Assembly (NCBI RefSeq): GCF_902167145.1
Contig: NC_050104.1
Span: 14,902,001-14,966,000, forward strand
Length of the DNA stretch: 64,000 bases
Source of the DNA: Zea mays
Taxonomy: Eukaryota; Streptophyta; Magnoliopsida; Poales; Poaceae
Direction: 5' to 3'
Numbering within the stretch: position 1 is the stretch's first letter; each line of letters opens with the position of its first letter. Below are positions 24,378 through 34,759 of the stretch, piece by piece. A model generated the notes under the pieces. The model searched no databases. It worked only from the letters and a program-made list of their open reading frames with translations, and was not told the origin of the DNA. Position numbers and translations under genes: made by a program.

Positions 24378-24897
24378 ATGAGTGGTAGGAATAAACCAAA
24401 GCGCACTGCTAGGGGGTTTCTTAATGCGGCTAGCAGGATACTCCCTGGTGCACGTTCCCTTTTCCAAGGGAGTTCTTCTAGCCAGAGCAGACAGGAGGCG
24501 TTGCTGAGACACGCTCAGTGGGGATTACATGCTCCGCCACCTCCACCTCCACCTCAGGTTATTCAATTTAGTTAAGACTTGTCGTTTGTATCAACCTAAT
24601 TGTCAAATCTTTACTAAACTTGATTTTGTAGGGATCCGGGGTCATGGGCCACAACATGCCACCACCGGTCATACCAGCACCAGGAGCTTATGCAGGGGAG
24701 GGAGCTTATGCAGGGGAGGGAGCTTATGCAGGAGAGGTTAGTTTGAGAAACAATTTGTTTTAATAGTTGTTATACATGTAACCAATGCCGTTATTAATGT
24801 CATCTTTTTTTAGGATCCAACCCCGTTACACGACTTCGTCGACCAGTTATTGGCTTCTGGAGGTAGTGGACACAACTCCAACGACCCCAATGTGTGA
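24378..24897 (+). CDS. Truncated TNPA-type gene of CACTA-2, 122 aa
   Basis: Three in-frame exons: 24378-24557, 24632-24736 and 24814-24897. The first resembles exon 1 of the CACTA-1 second gene (basic start, then FQGSSSS) and likewise follows CAG|G. The last resembles its C-terminus (DFVDQLLASGGSG compared with FVDSLFAF). Everything equivalent to CACTA-1 exons 2-8, including the Ptta-like DNA-binding region and coiled coil, is missing. Exon 2 contains three 18-base repeats encoding GAYAGE. Because splice phases still fit, a small protein could be made, but it should lack repeat-binding function. Alternatively it is simply a deletion remnant. Confidence 0.65.
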
Positions 24898-25122
24898 TTA
24901 AGTTAGCTTTGTGTCGCACTGTGTTGTAATGAACTATTTTGTGGACTTTATGTTTGTATGGACTATTTGTGGACTTTATATTTGTATGGACTCAAGTTTT
25001 AGGTTGTGAACTCAAGTATAAATTTTCTGTGATTGTATGGAATTTCTGTTATTGTATGAATTTTGTATGAAATTCTGTTATTTTTCGCATTTTTTTCAAA
25101 TTTTTTTTGCTCTGAAATTAGT
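24898..25122 (+). other. CACTA-2 3' untranslated spacer
   Basis: AT-rich sequence with short direct repeats (GGACTTTAT, TTGTATGGA) between the end of the second gene and the right array. No gene is seen. Confidence 0.5.
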
Positions 25123-25438
25123 AATTTTCGGCGGCCCCTCTGGCCGCCGAAAATAGCTGTTTTATTTTCGGCAGTTGTTATTTCTGGCGGCGACTGGCTG
25201 GCCGCCGAAAATAATCTGCTATTTTCGGCGGCCAGGAAGCCAGCCGCCGAAAATAAGCTATTTTCGGCGGCCAGCCATTGGCCGCCGAAAATAAAGCCTT
25301 ATTTTCGGCCAGGTTTTTTTGGCGGCCAGAAGCCGCCGAAAATAAGTCAATTGCCGCCGAAAATAGCCTATTTTCGGCGGCAACTGGCTTATTTTCGGCG
25401 GCTTCTGGCCGCCGAAAATGACTGTAGCTGTTGTAGTG
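25123..25438. repeat. CACTA-2 right terminal and subterminal array
   Basis: Inverted pairs of TTTTCGGCGGC and GCCGCCGAAAAT, ending CTGTTGTAGTG. An ORF reading through the array is a by-product of its repeat composition. Confidence 0.9.
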
Positions 25439-27312
25439 TCACGCGGGGCTTCTAGTGGTATATATAAAGATACATAGGCTTACGACCTTTTAAGTTTAGG
25501 TTTTCTTTTAGGATAACATAGTGGATTGGTATTGCCTTGATATATTTTAGTGGACAGATTACAAAGGTTTTAGGATAACCTTAATTCACATTATTCTTTT
25601 TCCTTTCCTTAATTCCCATTTAGGGTTTCTAGGGTAGGTTTGAACTACAACAGGGTTTTAATAATTTCCAAAAATTTTGTAAAAATTACAGTGGGTTGCC
25701 CTTTGCTATTATAACTTGTTTTAAGAAGTTGAGGCTTTAAGTACCAAGGCTAGGCTTTAAACAAAAATAACAAAAGTTAGGCAAAAAGGGCCACTTTACA
25801 CTACACCTCTTAGTTGGGGGTCCTAAAGGTTATTTTTGTTGGCATCCTCTGGTAATAATAGGCCTCTGGGCTAAAAATCACAGAAAACCAAAGGGTGGTT
25901 ATTTAGTTATGATTTTCTTAAGTTTAATGCCAAAAAGGCACTTTCTACTGCATTATTATTTGAAAAATGTCAAACAGCAGATTGCTTATTTTTCCTAAGT
26001 TCTCCCTAATGAAACAAAAGTTATCCCAAGGGTGGGGGTGTTGTTACCTTGGGGTTATTTTTGTAGAGTTTTTCTAAGTCTCACTTGTTTTATTAAAATA
26101 AAAGAGATCTTACTTATTTTACACTAAAACAGGGTATGATGTATTTTTCCAGTGAACTATATTGAAGAAGTAACCTAACAAAAATAGAGGTACTCTCTGG
26201 TTCATTAATTTAATTACATTTTCTATTTTTCTTATCCTTAAGCATATTATAGAATAAGGGGTAAAACTAACTTAAATGGAGTGGACAGAGGGGTCTAACA
26301 TTTTTACTTGGTCTAATAGGTAGATATAAGCTTCTCAAAATTTTTCTAACCCTGGTCAAACAATATTCCTATTTTTCCTCCTAATATTGGGTTTTGAGTG
26401 GTTTTCTTATTTAATTCTAAACTTCAGAAAGAAATACAGAAGCCATGGGTTCTATTATTTTTCTCTGATAGCCCATAAATTCCTGAATCTAGCAAAATTG
26501 GTTTGAACATTTTTGGATGATTATTCTTCAAGTTATGCATTTACTTAGCTATCTGTTATAATAAAAGAAAAGAAATTCGAAAATGGAAAAGAAAACAGGT
26601 TTACGCCGAGGCCCCTGGGGTTTTTCCTTTTCTTTTCTCACAGAACATCCCTTGGTCCACTATTGGCTCGAGTCACTGACATTGCGCAAAGCCCCCTGGA
26701 CTTAACTAAAATCTAATCCGCGCTCCCTGACCGGCTGAAACAGTATCCGCGGCATAGTTTACGGCGGTGGGGCTTACCGGCGGCAGTAGAGCTCCGGCGG
26801 GGTGGTCAGTGACGTCCGGGAGGTCGCGACGGTCACGTCGATATGCGGGTCGGTGTCGGAGGTGGTCGGAGCTACCCTGGCCACGAGCACAGGCGGCGGG
26901 GGTCGTCGGCGGCTCCTGCTCCGGCCAAACCACGGCGACATAGATCAATTAGGGTGCACGACGAGCTTCACGGGGTGACACAGAGGCCATACGCGCAAGG
27001 AATTGGAAAACGGTGCAGGGGCTTACCCGGTCCACGTGCGCCGGCGGGTTCTTGAACTCCGGTGAGCGCGATTGGGCTATTCCGGTGACGCGGGTCCCCG
27101 GGTCAAGCTTGAGCAAGACTCACGGCTTCACCAGGAAGCTATCTGAGGGCTTGGATCGAACGGAGGAGGACGGGAGAGGGGCTGGCCACGGTGGTTGCTC
27201 TCGGGCGGCACTGGCGGGTCGCGGGGAGGTCGCCGGAGTTAATGGCTGGCTCGGGCGAGTCCGGCGAGGTACGGAGGAGGTAACGGGGAAGGCAACCAAG
27301 CACTGGGGCGGG

Positions 27313-27319
27313 CTTTATA
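27313..27319 (-). promoter_or_regulatory. TATA box, 3' LTR of the Tekay-lineage element
   Basis: Reads GGCTATAAAGCCC on the minus strand, about 870 bases into the LTR. The identical site in the 5' LTR (45332-45326) would drive the full transcript. Confidence 0.6.
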
Positions 27320-28183
27320 GCCGTGGCGCGGGCGTGGTCACGGGCGGCCGCGGGCGCGCGGGGGTTCGCGCACGGGCGTGCTCTGAGCGCGCCCCCGGAT
27401 GCCAGCTCGCGTCGAACACGTGGAAGCTTGCTTCTGCCATGGTTCAACGGCCGATTAGAGCGCCATAGCGTGCGTATCTTGGCAAAGTCACTGTGTACGG
27501 TCGCTTCTCTGCTCCAAATCCTATCTTTTCGCTGTGAGTTCCAAGTCGAGATATGGTCGGGGTAGAGAGATAAAGAGGGGAGAAGTTTGCTGTGTCAGCC
27601 AAGCCCGAACCGAGACAAAAGGGGTGTCAAGTCATGTCTAGCGCCCTAGGATAGGTGTCATCTCTTTCCAGGGTGTTCTAGGGTTAATTTGGTGCCATTT
27701 TGTCAATTGGGTCGAAGGGTTTTGAAAAGGGGATTAAGGTGAACATGTGGAGTCTTTGTGCAAGGGTTAGTTTAGTACTTAGGCAAAAACTGAATTTCCC
27801 CCTTGTGCTAAATCTTAGGTGAACTGTTTAGGGCTTTTCTGAAAACTTTTTGGGGGTACTTCCTTACTATTAATTGTAGGTTATTAAGTATATTACAACT
27901 TTTATATTTGGCCCAAACCATGATCATAAGGTTTACATGATCTTTTGATCATGGCTTCAATTAGGGTTCCCATTGCCTATGGGGGTTTTGCTTTAGGGTT
28001 TTAGGAGATCCCCACTTAGATGTGCATGATAAGCTAGGGCATGACATCCAAGGTGGATTACACTTGTTTAGGACCTAGAATTCCAAGTTTGGTATACTTT
28101 GCCCAATTCAATCTTCATGTGATAATGGGTAAAAAGGGGGTAACCCTGGGGTGGATACCCTGAGTAACACCTGGGGTGTTACA

Positions 28184-28200
28184 GCCCTCCCCCCTTAAAG
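28184..28200 (-). other. Polypurine tract of the Tekay-lineage element
   Basis: CTTTAAGGGGGGAGGGC on the minus strand directly precedes the LTR start TGTAACACC. It primes plus-strand synthesis in this class of element. Confidence 0.8.
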
Positions 28201-28431
28201 GAATCTCGCCCCGAGATTTCTGGTAGAGCCCTTTGGAGGGATGCTTGAAGGTGTGCTGGTGTTGTTTTCCCCTTTATACCCAAGTTTCTCTTATTTACTG
28301 CTCTTCGAATGTCATCCTCTTTGCAACTTCAGAAGGAAGCCCTTCTTAAGTTAAATCCACAACTTAGACTACCCTTGTTATCTAAGTTTTTCTTATAATT
28401 GGATTCAAAGGGCAGTTGGGGGGGTTTGGGG

Positions 28432-31400
28432 TTACATACCGACTCCTTTGGGTAGAAAGTCGGGGAAGCGAGAGCGTAGAAAATCCTCAGTTTCCCATGT
28501 AGCTTCTTCTGCTGAATGGTGACTCCACTGAACCTTATACATTCTGACCGACCTTGCCCGAGTTGATCTTTCCTTCTGATCTAATACCTTGACGGGGTAC
28601 TCTTGGTAGGACAAGTCTGGTTCTATCTCAATGTCTGGTTCTGGTAGCACTTCAGTGGGTAGACGAACGCATTTCCGCAGCTGAGATACATGGAACACAT
28701 TATGAACCGCTGACATGCGAGGTGGCAATTCCACTTGATAGGCCACGGGTCCACAACTTGCCTTGATCTCATAGGGTCCAATGTAGCGAGGAGCTAACTT
28801 GCCCTTGATCCCGAATCTCTGGACACCCTTGGTGGGTGATACCTTAAGGTAGACATGATCTCCCACCTCAAACTGTAGAGGCTTCCGCCTCTTATCATGA
28901 TAGCTCCTTTGCCTGGCCTGAGCAGCTTCTAAGTTCTTGGTAATGACCCTGACCTTTGTCTCTGCCTCGAGTACTAAATCTGGCCCAAAAATTTTCCTTT
29001 CTCCTGCTTGAGACCAATTAAGTGGGGTCCTACACCTTCTCCCATATAATGCCTCAAAAGGTGCCATCTTCAAACTGGACTGATAGCTGTTATTGTAAGA
29101 AAACTCTGCCAAAGACAGACACTTGTCCCAATCCTTCCCATAATGTAGTGCACATGCTCGCAACATGTCTTCCAAAATCTGATTCACCCTTTCTGTTTGG
29201 CCGTCTGTTTGAGGGTGATATGCTGAGCTTCGGATGACATGGGTCCCAAGTGACTCTTGCAATTGCTCCCAAAATCGTGCCACAAATGGTGCTCCTCTGT
29301 CAGATACAATGGTCTTGGGAATACCATGCAACCTTACTATCTGATCAACATAAATTTCAGCATACTTTTCTGCCCTATGGGTGGTATGCACTGGCAAGAA
29401 ATGAGCAGTCTTGGTCAACCTGTCCACGATAACCCAAATAGAATCATGGTGCCTGGAGGTATTGGGTAATCCCACTATGAAGTCCATGCAAATGTCCTCC
29501 CATTTCCAAGATGGTATGGGAAGGGATTGCATAGGGCCTGCTGCCTTCAAGTGACTAGCCTTTATCCTCTGGCAAGTATCACACTCGGATATGTACTTGG
29601 CAATTTCTCTTTTCATTCTAGTCCACCAATATAAAGATCTGAGGTCATGGTACATCTTGTTGCTACCAGGGTGCATGGAGAATTTGGAAAGGTGAGCTTC
29701 ATCTAGTATCTTCTTTCTAAGCTCAGGGTCCTTGGGAACAACCAATCGATCTCCAAACCATAGAATTCCCTTGCTATCCTGTCGGAAACACTTGTATTTT
29801 TCTGCTTTTTGCTTGATCATTTCTTTGATAACCTGAACACCCTTATCCTCAACCTGTGCCCTGACTATCTGTTCTTGCAATGTGGGTTCCACCGAGATAT
29901 AGCTTAGGTTACCCGAAGAAACAACTTCCAGGTTCAGCTTGCACAACTCATCACACAGGGTGGTCACTCCCACATCCATGCTCATACAATTACACTGGGC
30001 CTTTCTGCTTAAGGCATCTGCCACAACATTGGCCTTCCCTGGGTGGTAATGCACCTCCAAATCATAGTCCTTGATCAGCTCTAACCATCTCCTTTGCCTC
30101 ATGTTCAGATCTGCCTGAGTGAAGATGTATTTGAGACTCTTGTGATCAGTGTAGATGTTACAGTGAGCTCCCATCAAGTAGTGTCTCCATATTTTAAGAG
30201 CATGAACCACAGCTGCCAACTCCAGATCATGAGTGGGGTAGTTCTGCTCATGGGGCCTGAGTGCCCGGGAAGCATAAGCAATCACTCTGTTCTCTTGCAT
30301 CAAGACACATCCCAAACCAGTACCAGAAGCATCACAATAAACTTCAAACGGCTTGGTGTTGTCAGGTTGGGCCAGCACTGGGGCTGTTGTCAAATGCTGC
30401 CTCAAGGTATGAAAGGCACCTTCACACTTTTGGCTCCACTCAAATTTGACTCCCTTCTTCAACAGTTCAGTCATTGGTTTGGCAATTCTGGAGAAATCCG
30501 GAATAAATCGTCGGTAATACCCTGTCAATCCCAGAAAACTCCGAATCTGCTTCACTGTAGTCGGGGGTTTCCAATCCATTACCTCTTGTACCTTCTCAGG
30601 ATCAACTGATATCTCATCCTGAGAAATTGTGTGACCCAAGAATTTAATCTCCTTCAGCCAGAACTCACACTTACTCAGCTTAGCATACAACTGATGATCT
30701 CGCAGTCTCTGAAGCACAGTATGCAAGTGTTTGGTGTGCTCGGCTTCGTTCTTGGAATAAACCAGTATATCATCAATGAAGACGACCACGAACTTATCCA
30801 ATTCTGGCATAAACACTGAGTTCATCAGGTACATGAAATAAGCCGGGGCATTGGTCAGCCCAAAAGACATCACCAGAAACTCATACAGTCCATATCTGGT
30901 AGAGAAAGCCGTCTTGGGAATATCGCTGGCACGGATCTTTATCTGATGGTATCCCGAGCGAAGGTCTATCTTGGAGAATACCTTGGCTCCAACCAACTGA
31001 TCAAACAGAACATCAATGCGGGGCAGCGGGTATTTGTTCTTAATAGTCACCGCATTGAGAGGACGGTAGTCAACACACATCCTCAAACTCTCATCCTTTT
31101 TCTTCACAAATAAAGCTGGACATCCCCATGGTGAAGTGCTTGGACGAATAAACCCCTTGTCCAACAATTCTTGCAATTGTTTCTTCAATTCTGCCAACTC
31201 CGCGGGAGGCATCCTATAGGGTCTCTTGGAGATAGGAGCAGTCCCGGGTTGCAACTCAATTGCGAACTCAATGTCTCGGTCAGGTGGCATCCCTGGTAAT
31301 TCTTCCGGAAACACATCCGGGTAGTCACAGACTACTGGGATCTCTTTCACTGGGGACTCTAACATAACAAAGGCACAAGATCGGGTGCAACCCTGGTTGG

Positions 31401-31665
31401 GTAAATACAAAACAGTCTCGCCATAAGCAGGGGAATGGATTTCAATAGCTCTGGCTGCAATGTCCAATACTGCCTGATGCCTGGTCAACCAGTCAGCTCC
31501 CAAAATAATATCCACGCTATCCAATCCTAAGATGAGAAGGGTGGTTCTAATCACCAGACTACCAAATTTTATAGGCACTTGCCTGTTGATTTGATAAGTG
31601 GCAACTCTGCCTCCTGGCGTTGAAATTGTAATGCCCCATCGGTATGGTGAAAGGGCAACTGGCAT
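28432..31665 (-). CDS. pol: Gypsy chromovirus pol: reverse transcriptase, RNase H, integrase, chromodomain
   Basis: An open frame of 1077 codons that carries the replication enzymes. Domain order: protease tail ([13 protein letters not shown]); RT ([16 protein letters not shown], with active site [13 protein letters not shown]); RNase H ([26 protein letters not shown]); integrase zinc finger (H...H, CDTCQRIK) and core ([26 protein letters not shown]). A C-terminal chromodomain ([16 protein letters not shown]) can steer integration to particular chromatin. The first ATG is not a natural start: the frame should continue from gag-protease, but a one-base shift near 31630 separates them. One RT residue pair may be unusual ([11 protein letters not shown] where NAPATF is usual). 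The domains look otherwise complete. Confidence 0.93.
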   Translation of the reverse strand: MPVALSPYRWGITISTPGGRVATYQINRQVPIKFGSLVIRTTLLILGLDSVDIILGADWLTRHQAVLDIAARAIEIHSPAYGETVLYLPNQGCTRSCAFVMLESPVKEIPVVCDYPDVFPEELPGMPPDRDIEFAIELQPGTAPISKRPYRMPPAELAELKKQLQELLDKGFIRPSTSPWGCPALFVKKKDESLRMCVDYRPLNAVTIKNKYPLPRIDVLFDQLVGAKVFSKIDLRSGYHQIKIRASDIPKTAFSTRYGLYEFLVMSFGLTNAPAYFMYLMNSVFMPELDKFVVVFIDDILVYSKNEAEHTKHLHTVLQRLRDHQLYAKLSKCEFWLKEIKFLGHTISQDEISVDPEKVQEVMDWKPPTTVKQIRSFLGLTGYYRRFIPDFSRIAKPMTELLKKGVKFEWSQKCEGAFHTLRQHLTTAPVLAQPDNTKPFEVYCDASGTGLGCVLMQENRVIAYASRALRPHEQNYPTHDLELAAVVHALKIWRHYLMGAHCNIYTDHKSLKYIFTQADLNMRQRRWLELIKDYDLEVHYHPGKANVVADALSRKAQCNCMSMDVGVTTLCDELCKLNLEVVSSGNLSYISVEPTLQEQIVRAQVEDKGVQVIKEMIKQKAEKYKCFRQDSKGILWFGDRLVVPKDPELRKKILDEAHLSKFSMHPGSNKMYHDLRSLYWWTRMKREIAKYISECDTCQRIKASHLKAAGPMQSLPIPSWKWEDICMDFIVGLPNTSRHHDSIWVIVDRLTKTAHFLPVHTTHRAEKYAEIYVDQIVRLHGIPKTIVSDRGAPFVARFWEQLQESLGTHVIRSSAYHPQTDGQTERVNQILEDMLRACALHYGKDWDKCLSLAEFSYNNSYQSSLKMAPFEALYGRRCRTPLNWSQAGERKIFGPDLVLEAETKVRVITKNLEAAQARQRSYHDKRRKPLQFEVGDHVYLKVSPTKGVQRFGIKGKLAPRYIGPYEIKASCGPVAYQVELPPRMSAVHNVFHVSQLRKCVRLPTEVLPEPDIEIEPDLSYQEYPVKVLDQKERSTRARSVRMYKVQWSHHSAEEATWETEDFLRSRFPDFLPKGVGM

Positions 31666-32849
31666 TTGGCACTAAACTTGGTGCTGATAAAACTATGTGA
31701 AGCACCGGAATCAAAAAGAACAATAGCGGGATAATTTAAAACTGTAAAGGTACCAGTCATGACGGGTGCTCCCTCTGGAATATCAGCCATGGTGGTGAAG
31801 TTCAGCCTGCCTTGCCTCACTTGCACCTTCTTCCTCTTGCCTTGGTTCTGATTAGCATTCTGCCCCTGCCTCTGCTGGTTCCTGGGGCAATTCTTGGCAT
31901 AATGCCCAGTGTTGCCACAAGTGAAGCATCTGTTGTCATTGGCTTGGCGGTACTGCTGCTGCTGATTATTCCGCTGAGCTGGAAACTGTTTGTGGTTGGG
32001 TGCCTGCTGCTGCTGCTGCTGCTGAGGCCGGATTACCCATCGCCCTTGCTGCTGGGGCCCCCTGCCCTGGGTGTCGGACACAATCCTGAAGCGCTGTGGC
32101 TGAGCTGAGGGTCCTGCCACAGGGGTCTTCCTCTTCTTCTCTGCCTGCCTAGCTGTAATACAGTCCTCTTGGGAGATAGCCATGTTTACCAACTCATTGT
32201 AGCTGTTGGCCCTGACGGTGTTGAGACGATCCCGGAGCTTAGTGCTGAGCCCCCTTCTGAATCTGTCCCTCTTCTTCTCATCTGTATCCGCATGATATCC
32301 CGCGTACTGGCACAAGTCATTAAAGGCCTGGGCATACTGCAACACTGTCCTGTTGCCCTGAGTGAGTGCCAAGAACTCATTGAGCTTCTTGTCCATGATC
32401 CCGACTGGTATATGGTGTCCTCTAAAAGCTGCCTTAAACTCCCTCCACTCCACCTCTCGGTCCTCTGGCTGCATAGCAAGAAAATGATCCCACCAAGTCC
32501 TTGTGGGTCCGCGAAGCTGCTGGGTGGCGAACCTGACTTTGGTGATCTCTGAGCAAACTCCATGGAGCAGTGGAAATTTGGATTCCACCACTCGCAGCCA
32601 CACATCTGCGTCAAGTGGGTCCTCCGCCCTTGTGAACAATGGAGGCTGGGTGCTGAGGAATTCCTGATAGGTGGCCGCCGCGGGGTGACGTTGGTGGTCC
32701 CCACCACCATAATGCTGAGGTGGTGGCTAGCGTTGAGCCAGCTGCCTCAGGATCTCATTCTGCTGAGCCATGAGCTCCTGCAGAGTGGGAGGTGGTGGTG
32801 GCGGTGGAGGAACGCGCTCGTTCTGGCCACGACGCTGCCTCCCGGCCAT
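31569..32849 (-). pseudogene. gag: Gypsy chromovirus gag-protease, interrupted by one stop and followed by a frameshift
   Basis: The reading frame starts at the ATG at 32849 (proline-rich start, then LQELMAQQNEIL). It meets an in-frame TAG at 32729-32727 (codon 41), reopens, and runs to 31569. It contains the retrotransposon gag core (WDHFLAMQPEDREVEWREFK), glutamine-rich linkers and a zinc knuckle CFTCGNTGHYAKNC. The protease active site is DSGASHSF. A one-base frameshift near 31630, just after the protease begins, moves pol to another frame. The ATG directly follows TTTTTTCAG, a strong acceptor-like sequence. Full-length Gag and Gag-Pol cannot be made from this copy without read-through. 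Confidence 0.85.
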
Positions 32850-33155
32850 CTGAAAAAACCACAGACTTACTTAACACCATAGTTCCAATTTCAAGATTTC
32901 ATCACGAGGAAAAAGTTAAAACAGCATGATAGACTCTGACTTCAACAAAAGGGATTTTAAGAGGCATAATTTCTTCCTTCCAAAAATTAAACTGATAAAA
33001 GCATCCATCAAACAAGCTCCCAAGAGAGTTTAACACGATTACATCAAATTGTTCCAAAATGACTCAACTCTAACTAGCCTAGTACCCCAAGGGTGCAAAA
33101 GCTAAGCTAGCTGCGAGGAGTCCGACTGTCCAACTTCTAAGCCTACCCTGGACAC

Positions 33156-34022
33156 CTAGTGAGCGAACGAAGCAACACTCGACTCGGGGGAGGGTGGTCT
33201 TCCCGAGCCAGCAGTGTCCACACTGGAGGCAGGCTCATCTCCGCCCTCAATGTCGACGTCCTCGTTGGCCTCCTGGTCCTGGATCTCCTGGTGATGCATG
33301 TCCAGGTGCTCGTTAGCCTCAGCAAGCTGCTGCTGAGTGTTAATGAGCTGATCCTCGAGAACCTCTATGGTGTTCTCCCTGGTGCCTACCAGCTCCTCCA
33401 ACTCCTGAATATCAGTGGATAGTTGCTCCACCTGCAAGTCCTTCACCATTTCCTGAGATAGGTCAACCACGAGCTCCTCTCTGTTATCCAGCGTGATCTT
33501 TGTTGCCACCAGCAGTGCCATCAGATGGGACATTGCCTCACCGCGCATCACCTGCAGACGGTACAGAGCATTCATGCACCGTACTGTCAAGTGCGCAGTC
33601 TGTCCTGGGTAGATGGTCCAGATGTCCTTGGCATGCTCCACCCGATCCTTCCACATTGGGTCGTCCTCCTTCTCAGCGGGGAACAAGCCAATGGGGTGGG
33701 TAGCCAGCTCCAAGGGATGGAATCCACAGAAAGTAGTCAATCCATGCAGAGCGATCGCCTCGATCGTATCCTCTGCTCGGTATCCGAAAGACTCTGAGTC
33801 CAGGGAGCGCCATCCTGGCTGCAGGGGATGAGGCTCCAAGGTCATTCTCACCCGACAGCGAGGCACTCGGTGCTTCTCGAACTGCTGCACCGCGTACTGA
33901 GGGGGTGTCGTGTATCCGGCCCCCTGAAGTACTTCCCACAAAATGCGGGGAAAGCCCTCTCGTGCAAGTCCGTCAGTGTGGGTCAGTGCATTTCCGTCAT
34001 CGGAGGATCCGTGGGAAGTCAT
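33156..34022 (-). CDS. Extra ORF upstream of gag in the Tekay-lineage element, unknown function, 288 aa
   Basis: I do not recognise this protein. It is encoded in the same sense as gag, about 300 bases upstream of it, and is fully open. The N-terminal 170 residues look globular (FPRILWEVLQGAGYT, FGYRAEDTIEAIALHG, WKDRVEHAKDIWTIYPG). Residues about 185-255 form a long coiled coil (LSTDIQELEELVGTRENT, LEDQLINTQQQLAEANEHL), and the tail is acidic and serine-rich. The ATG follows a long pyrimidine tract and GTGCACAG, so it could be reached by splicing from the leader. It survived in an element whose gag has a stop, which fits a recent insertion. It may be an accessory protein of the family. Confidence 0.6.
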   Translation of the reverse strand: MTSHGSSDDGNALTHTDGLAREGFPRILWEVLQGAGYTTPPQYAVQQFEKHRVPRCRVRMTLEPHPLQPGWRSLDSESFGYRAEDTIEAIALHGLTTFCGFHPLELATHPIGLFPAEKEDDPMWKDRVEHAKDIWTIYPGQTAHLTVRCMNALYRLQVMRGEAMSHLMALLVATKITLDNREELVVDLSQEMVKDLQVEQLSTDIQELEELVGTRENTIEVLEDQLINTQQQLAEANEHLDMHHQEIQDQEANEDVDIEGGDEPASSVDTAGSGRPPSPESSVASFAH

Positions 34023-34347
34023 CTGTGCACGGTTAAGCGTAAGTAAAAGAAAAAGAATAAAAAGAACAAGAAAAAGTAAAACTCAGCCTTTCTCTAGTTA
34101 AGTAAAAAGGCACTAGGGACCTATTTAGTGGTTATCTTGTTTTTAAGTTCTTTACTCAGTTATCCATTGCTAGTTATGAATGCATGCATGCTCGTCCTGA
34201 ACGACCTCGCAACAATATAAAAGAAATAGGGAGGAACTCCCATCCTGTAAAAGTGGCCTGTAGGGCCTAGTTACTTAGCCACCTAGCTATCCTTCTATTA
34301 CCTTAAGGCTTCACGTCCTAGGTCTATCCTGCTCGTCCTACTATCTA
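34023..34347 (-). other. Leader region of the Tekay-lineage element
   Basis: Non-coding leader between element A and the extra ORF. On the minus strand it includes a pyrimidine tract of about 50 bases (34036-34090) leading to the ORF start. The rest of the leader lies on the far side of element A (41391-41464). Confidence 0.6.
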
Positions 34348-34684
34348 ACACGCTGACTTGGCATTTGCTTTTGGCATCACGCTTGTACTTTACACCTTCT
34401 CTCAGGACCGAAGGTACATTTGTAATTTGGAATCATTTCTGTTTTTCCATGTTAATAAAAATAGAAATGATTTTATGGTGATCCTTATATCATATTTCAT
34501 GCTTTATGTGAGTCCTTCGTCATTACTTGTTATGTTTACGAAGGTATGTCTCTCATGACCTTCGTCCGAGACTCATTATTTCCCGAAGGGACATAATGCT
34601 TCGAAGGACGAAGGATTTTAACACTTAACACTTTTTATGTTGCCTTGTTCTTAACTCTTAGTATTTGAGAACAAGTCCCCAACA
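34348..34684 (+). repeat. Element A 5' LTR, R-U5 only
   Basis: Identical to 41054-41390 of the 3' LTR. Bases equivalent to 40720-41053, which contain U3 and the TATA box, are absent. The left junction falls 31 bases after the first T of the TATA box position, which is where transcripts would be expected to start. Confidence 0.9.
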
Positions 34685-34685
34685 T

Positions 34686-34692
34686 TGGCGCC
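34686..34692 (+). other. Primer-binding site, element A
   Basis: TGGCGCC begins one base after the LTR end, in TTGGCGCCCACC. The first seven bases agree with a tRNA-Asp-type PBS; the agreement weakens afterwards. Confidence 0.6.
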
Positions 34693-34759
34693 CACCTCCG
34701 GTGAACTCACTTCCACTTCGAGTCTTCGTGAACACCTTCGGAAGCTATAGACCTTCGCT

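Larger units (their letters stand above)
19700..25438 (+). mobile_element. CACTA-2: CACTA DNA transposon, TSD TCA, second gene reduced
   Basis: The left end reads CACAACAGC (T of the canonical CACTA missing) and the right end, inverted, reads CACTACAACAGC. TCA flanks both sides (19697-19699 and 25439-25441). The unoccupied site CTTAGTCACGCGG at 43438-43450 in the partner LTR confirms both the boundary and a single TCA before insertion. The 5739-bp element has subterminal ATTTTCGGCGGC arrays, a GC-rich 5' block, an intact TNP2-type gene and a truncated second gene. Confidence 0.95.
18066..28183 (-). repeat. 3' LTR of the Tekay-lineage element, containing CACTA-2
   Basis: On the minus strand the LTR begins TGTAACACCCCAGG at 28183 and ends CAGTTCCGCCACA at 18066. 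It matches 41479-46196 nearly perfectly outside the insertions. A TATA box TATAAAG lies at 27319-27313 and the donor-hairpin motif at 18550-18494. The GC-rich segment near 26840-27460 contains ORFs of up to 151 codons without recognisable domains; I treat them as chance. Confidence 0.92.

Noticed and set aside
25063..25455. 130-codon ORF
   Set aside because: Reads through the CACTA-2 subterminal repeats and past the element end.
26706..27565. Arg/Gly-rich ORFs up to 151 codons, repeated at 44719-45578
   Set aside because: Duplicated only because both LTRs contain them; the GC-rich composition keeps several frames open at once.
28432..34022. Plus-strand ORFs opposite the gypsy gag-pol and the extra ORF
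   Set aside because: Shadows of the minus-strand coding frames; unlike the cinful-zeon antisense gene they have no splice structure, promoter or conserved domain.
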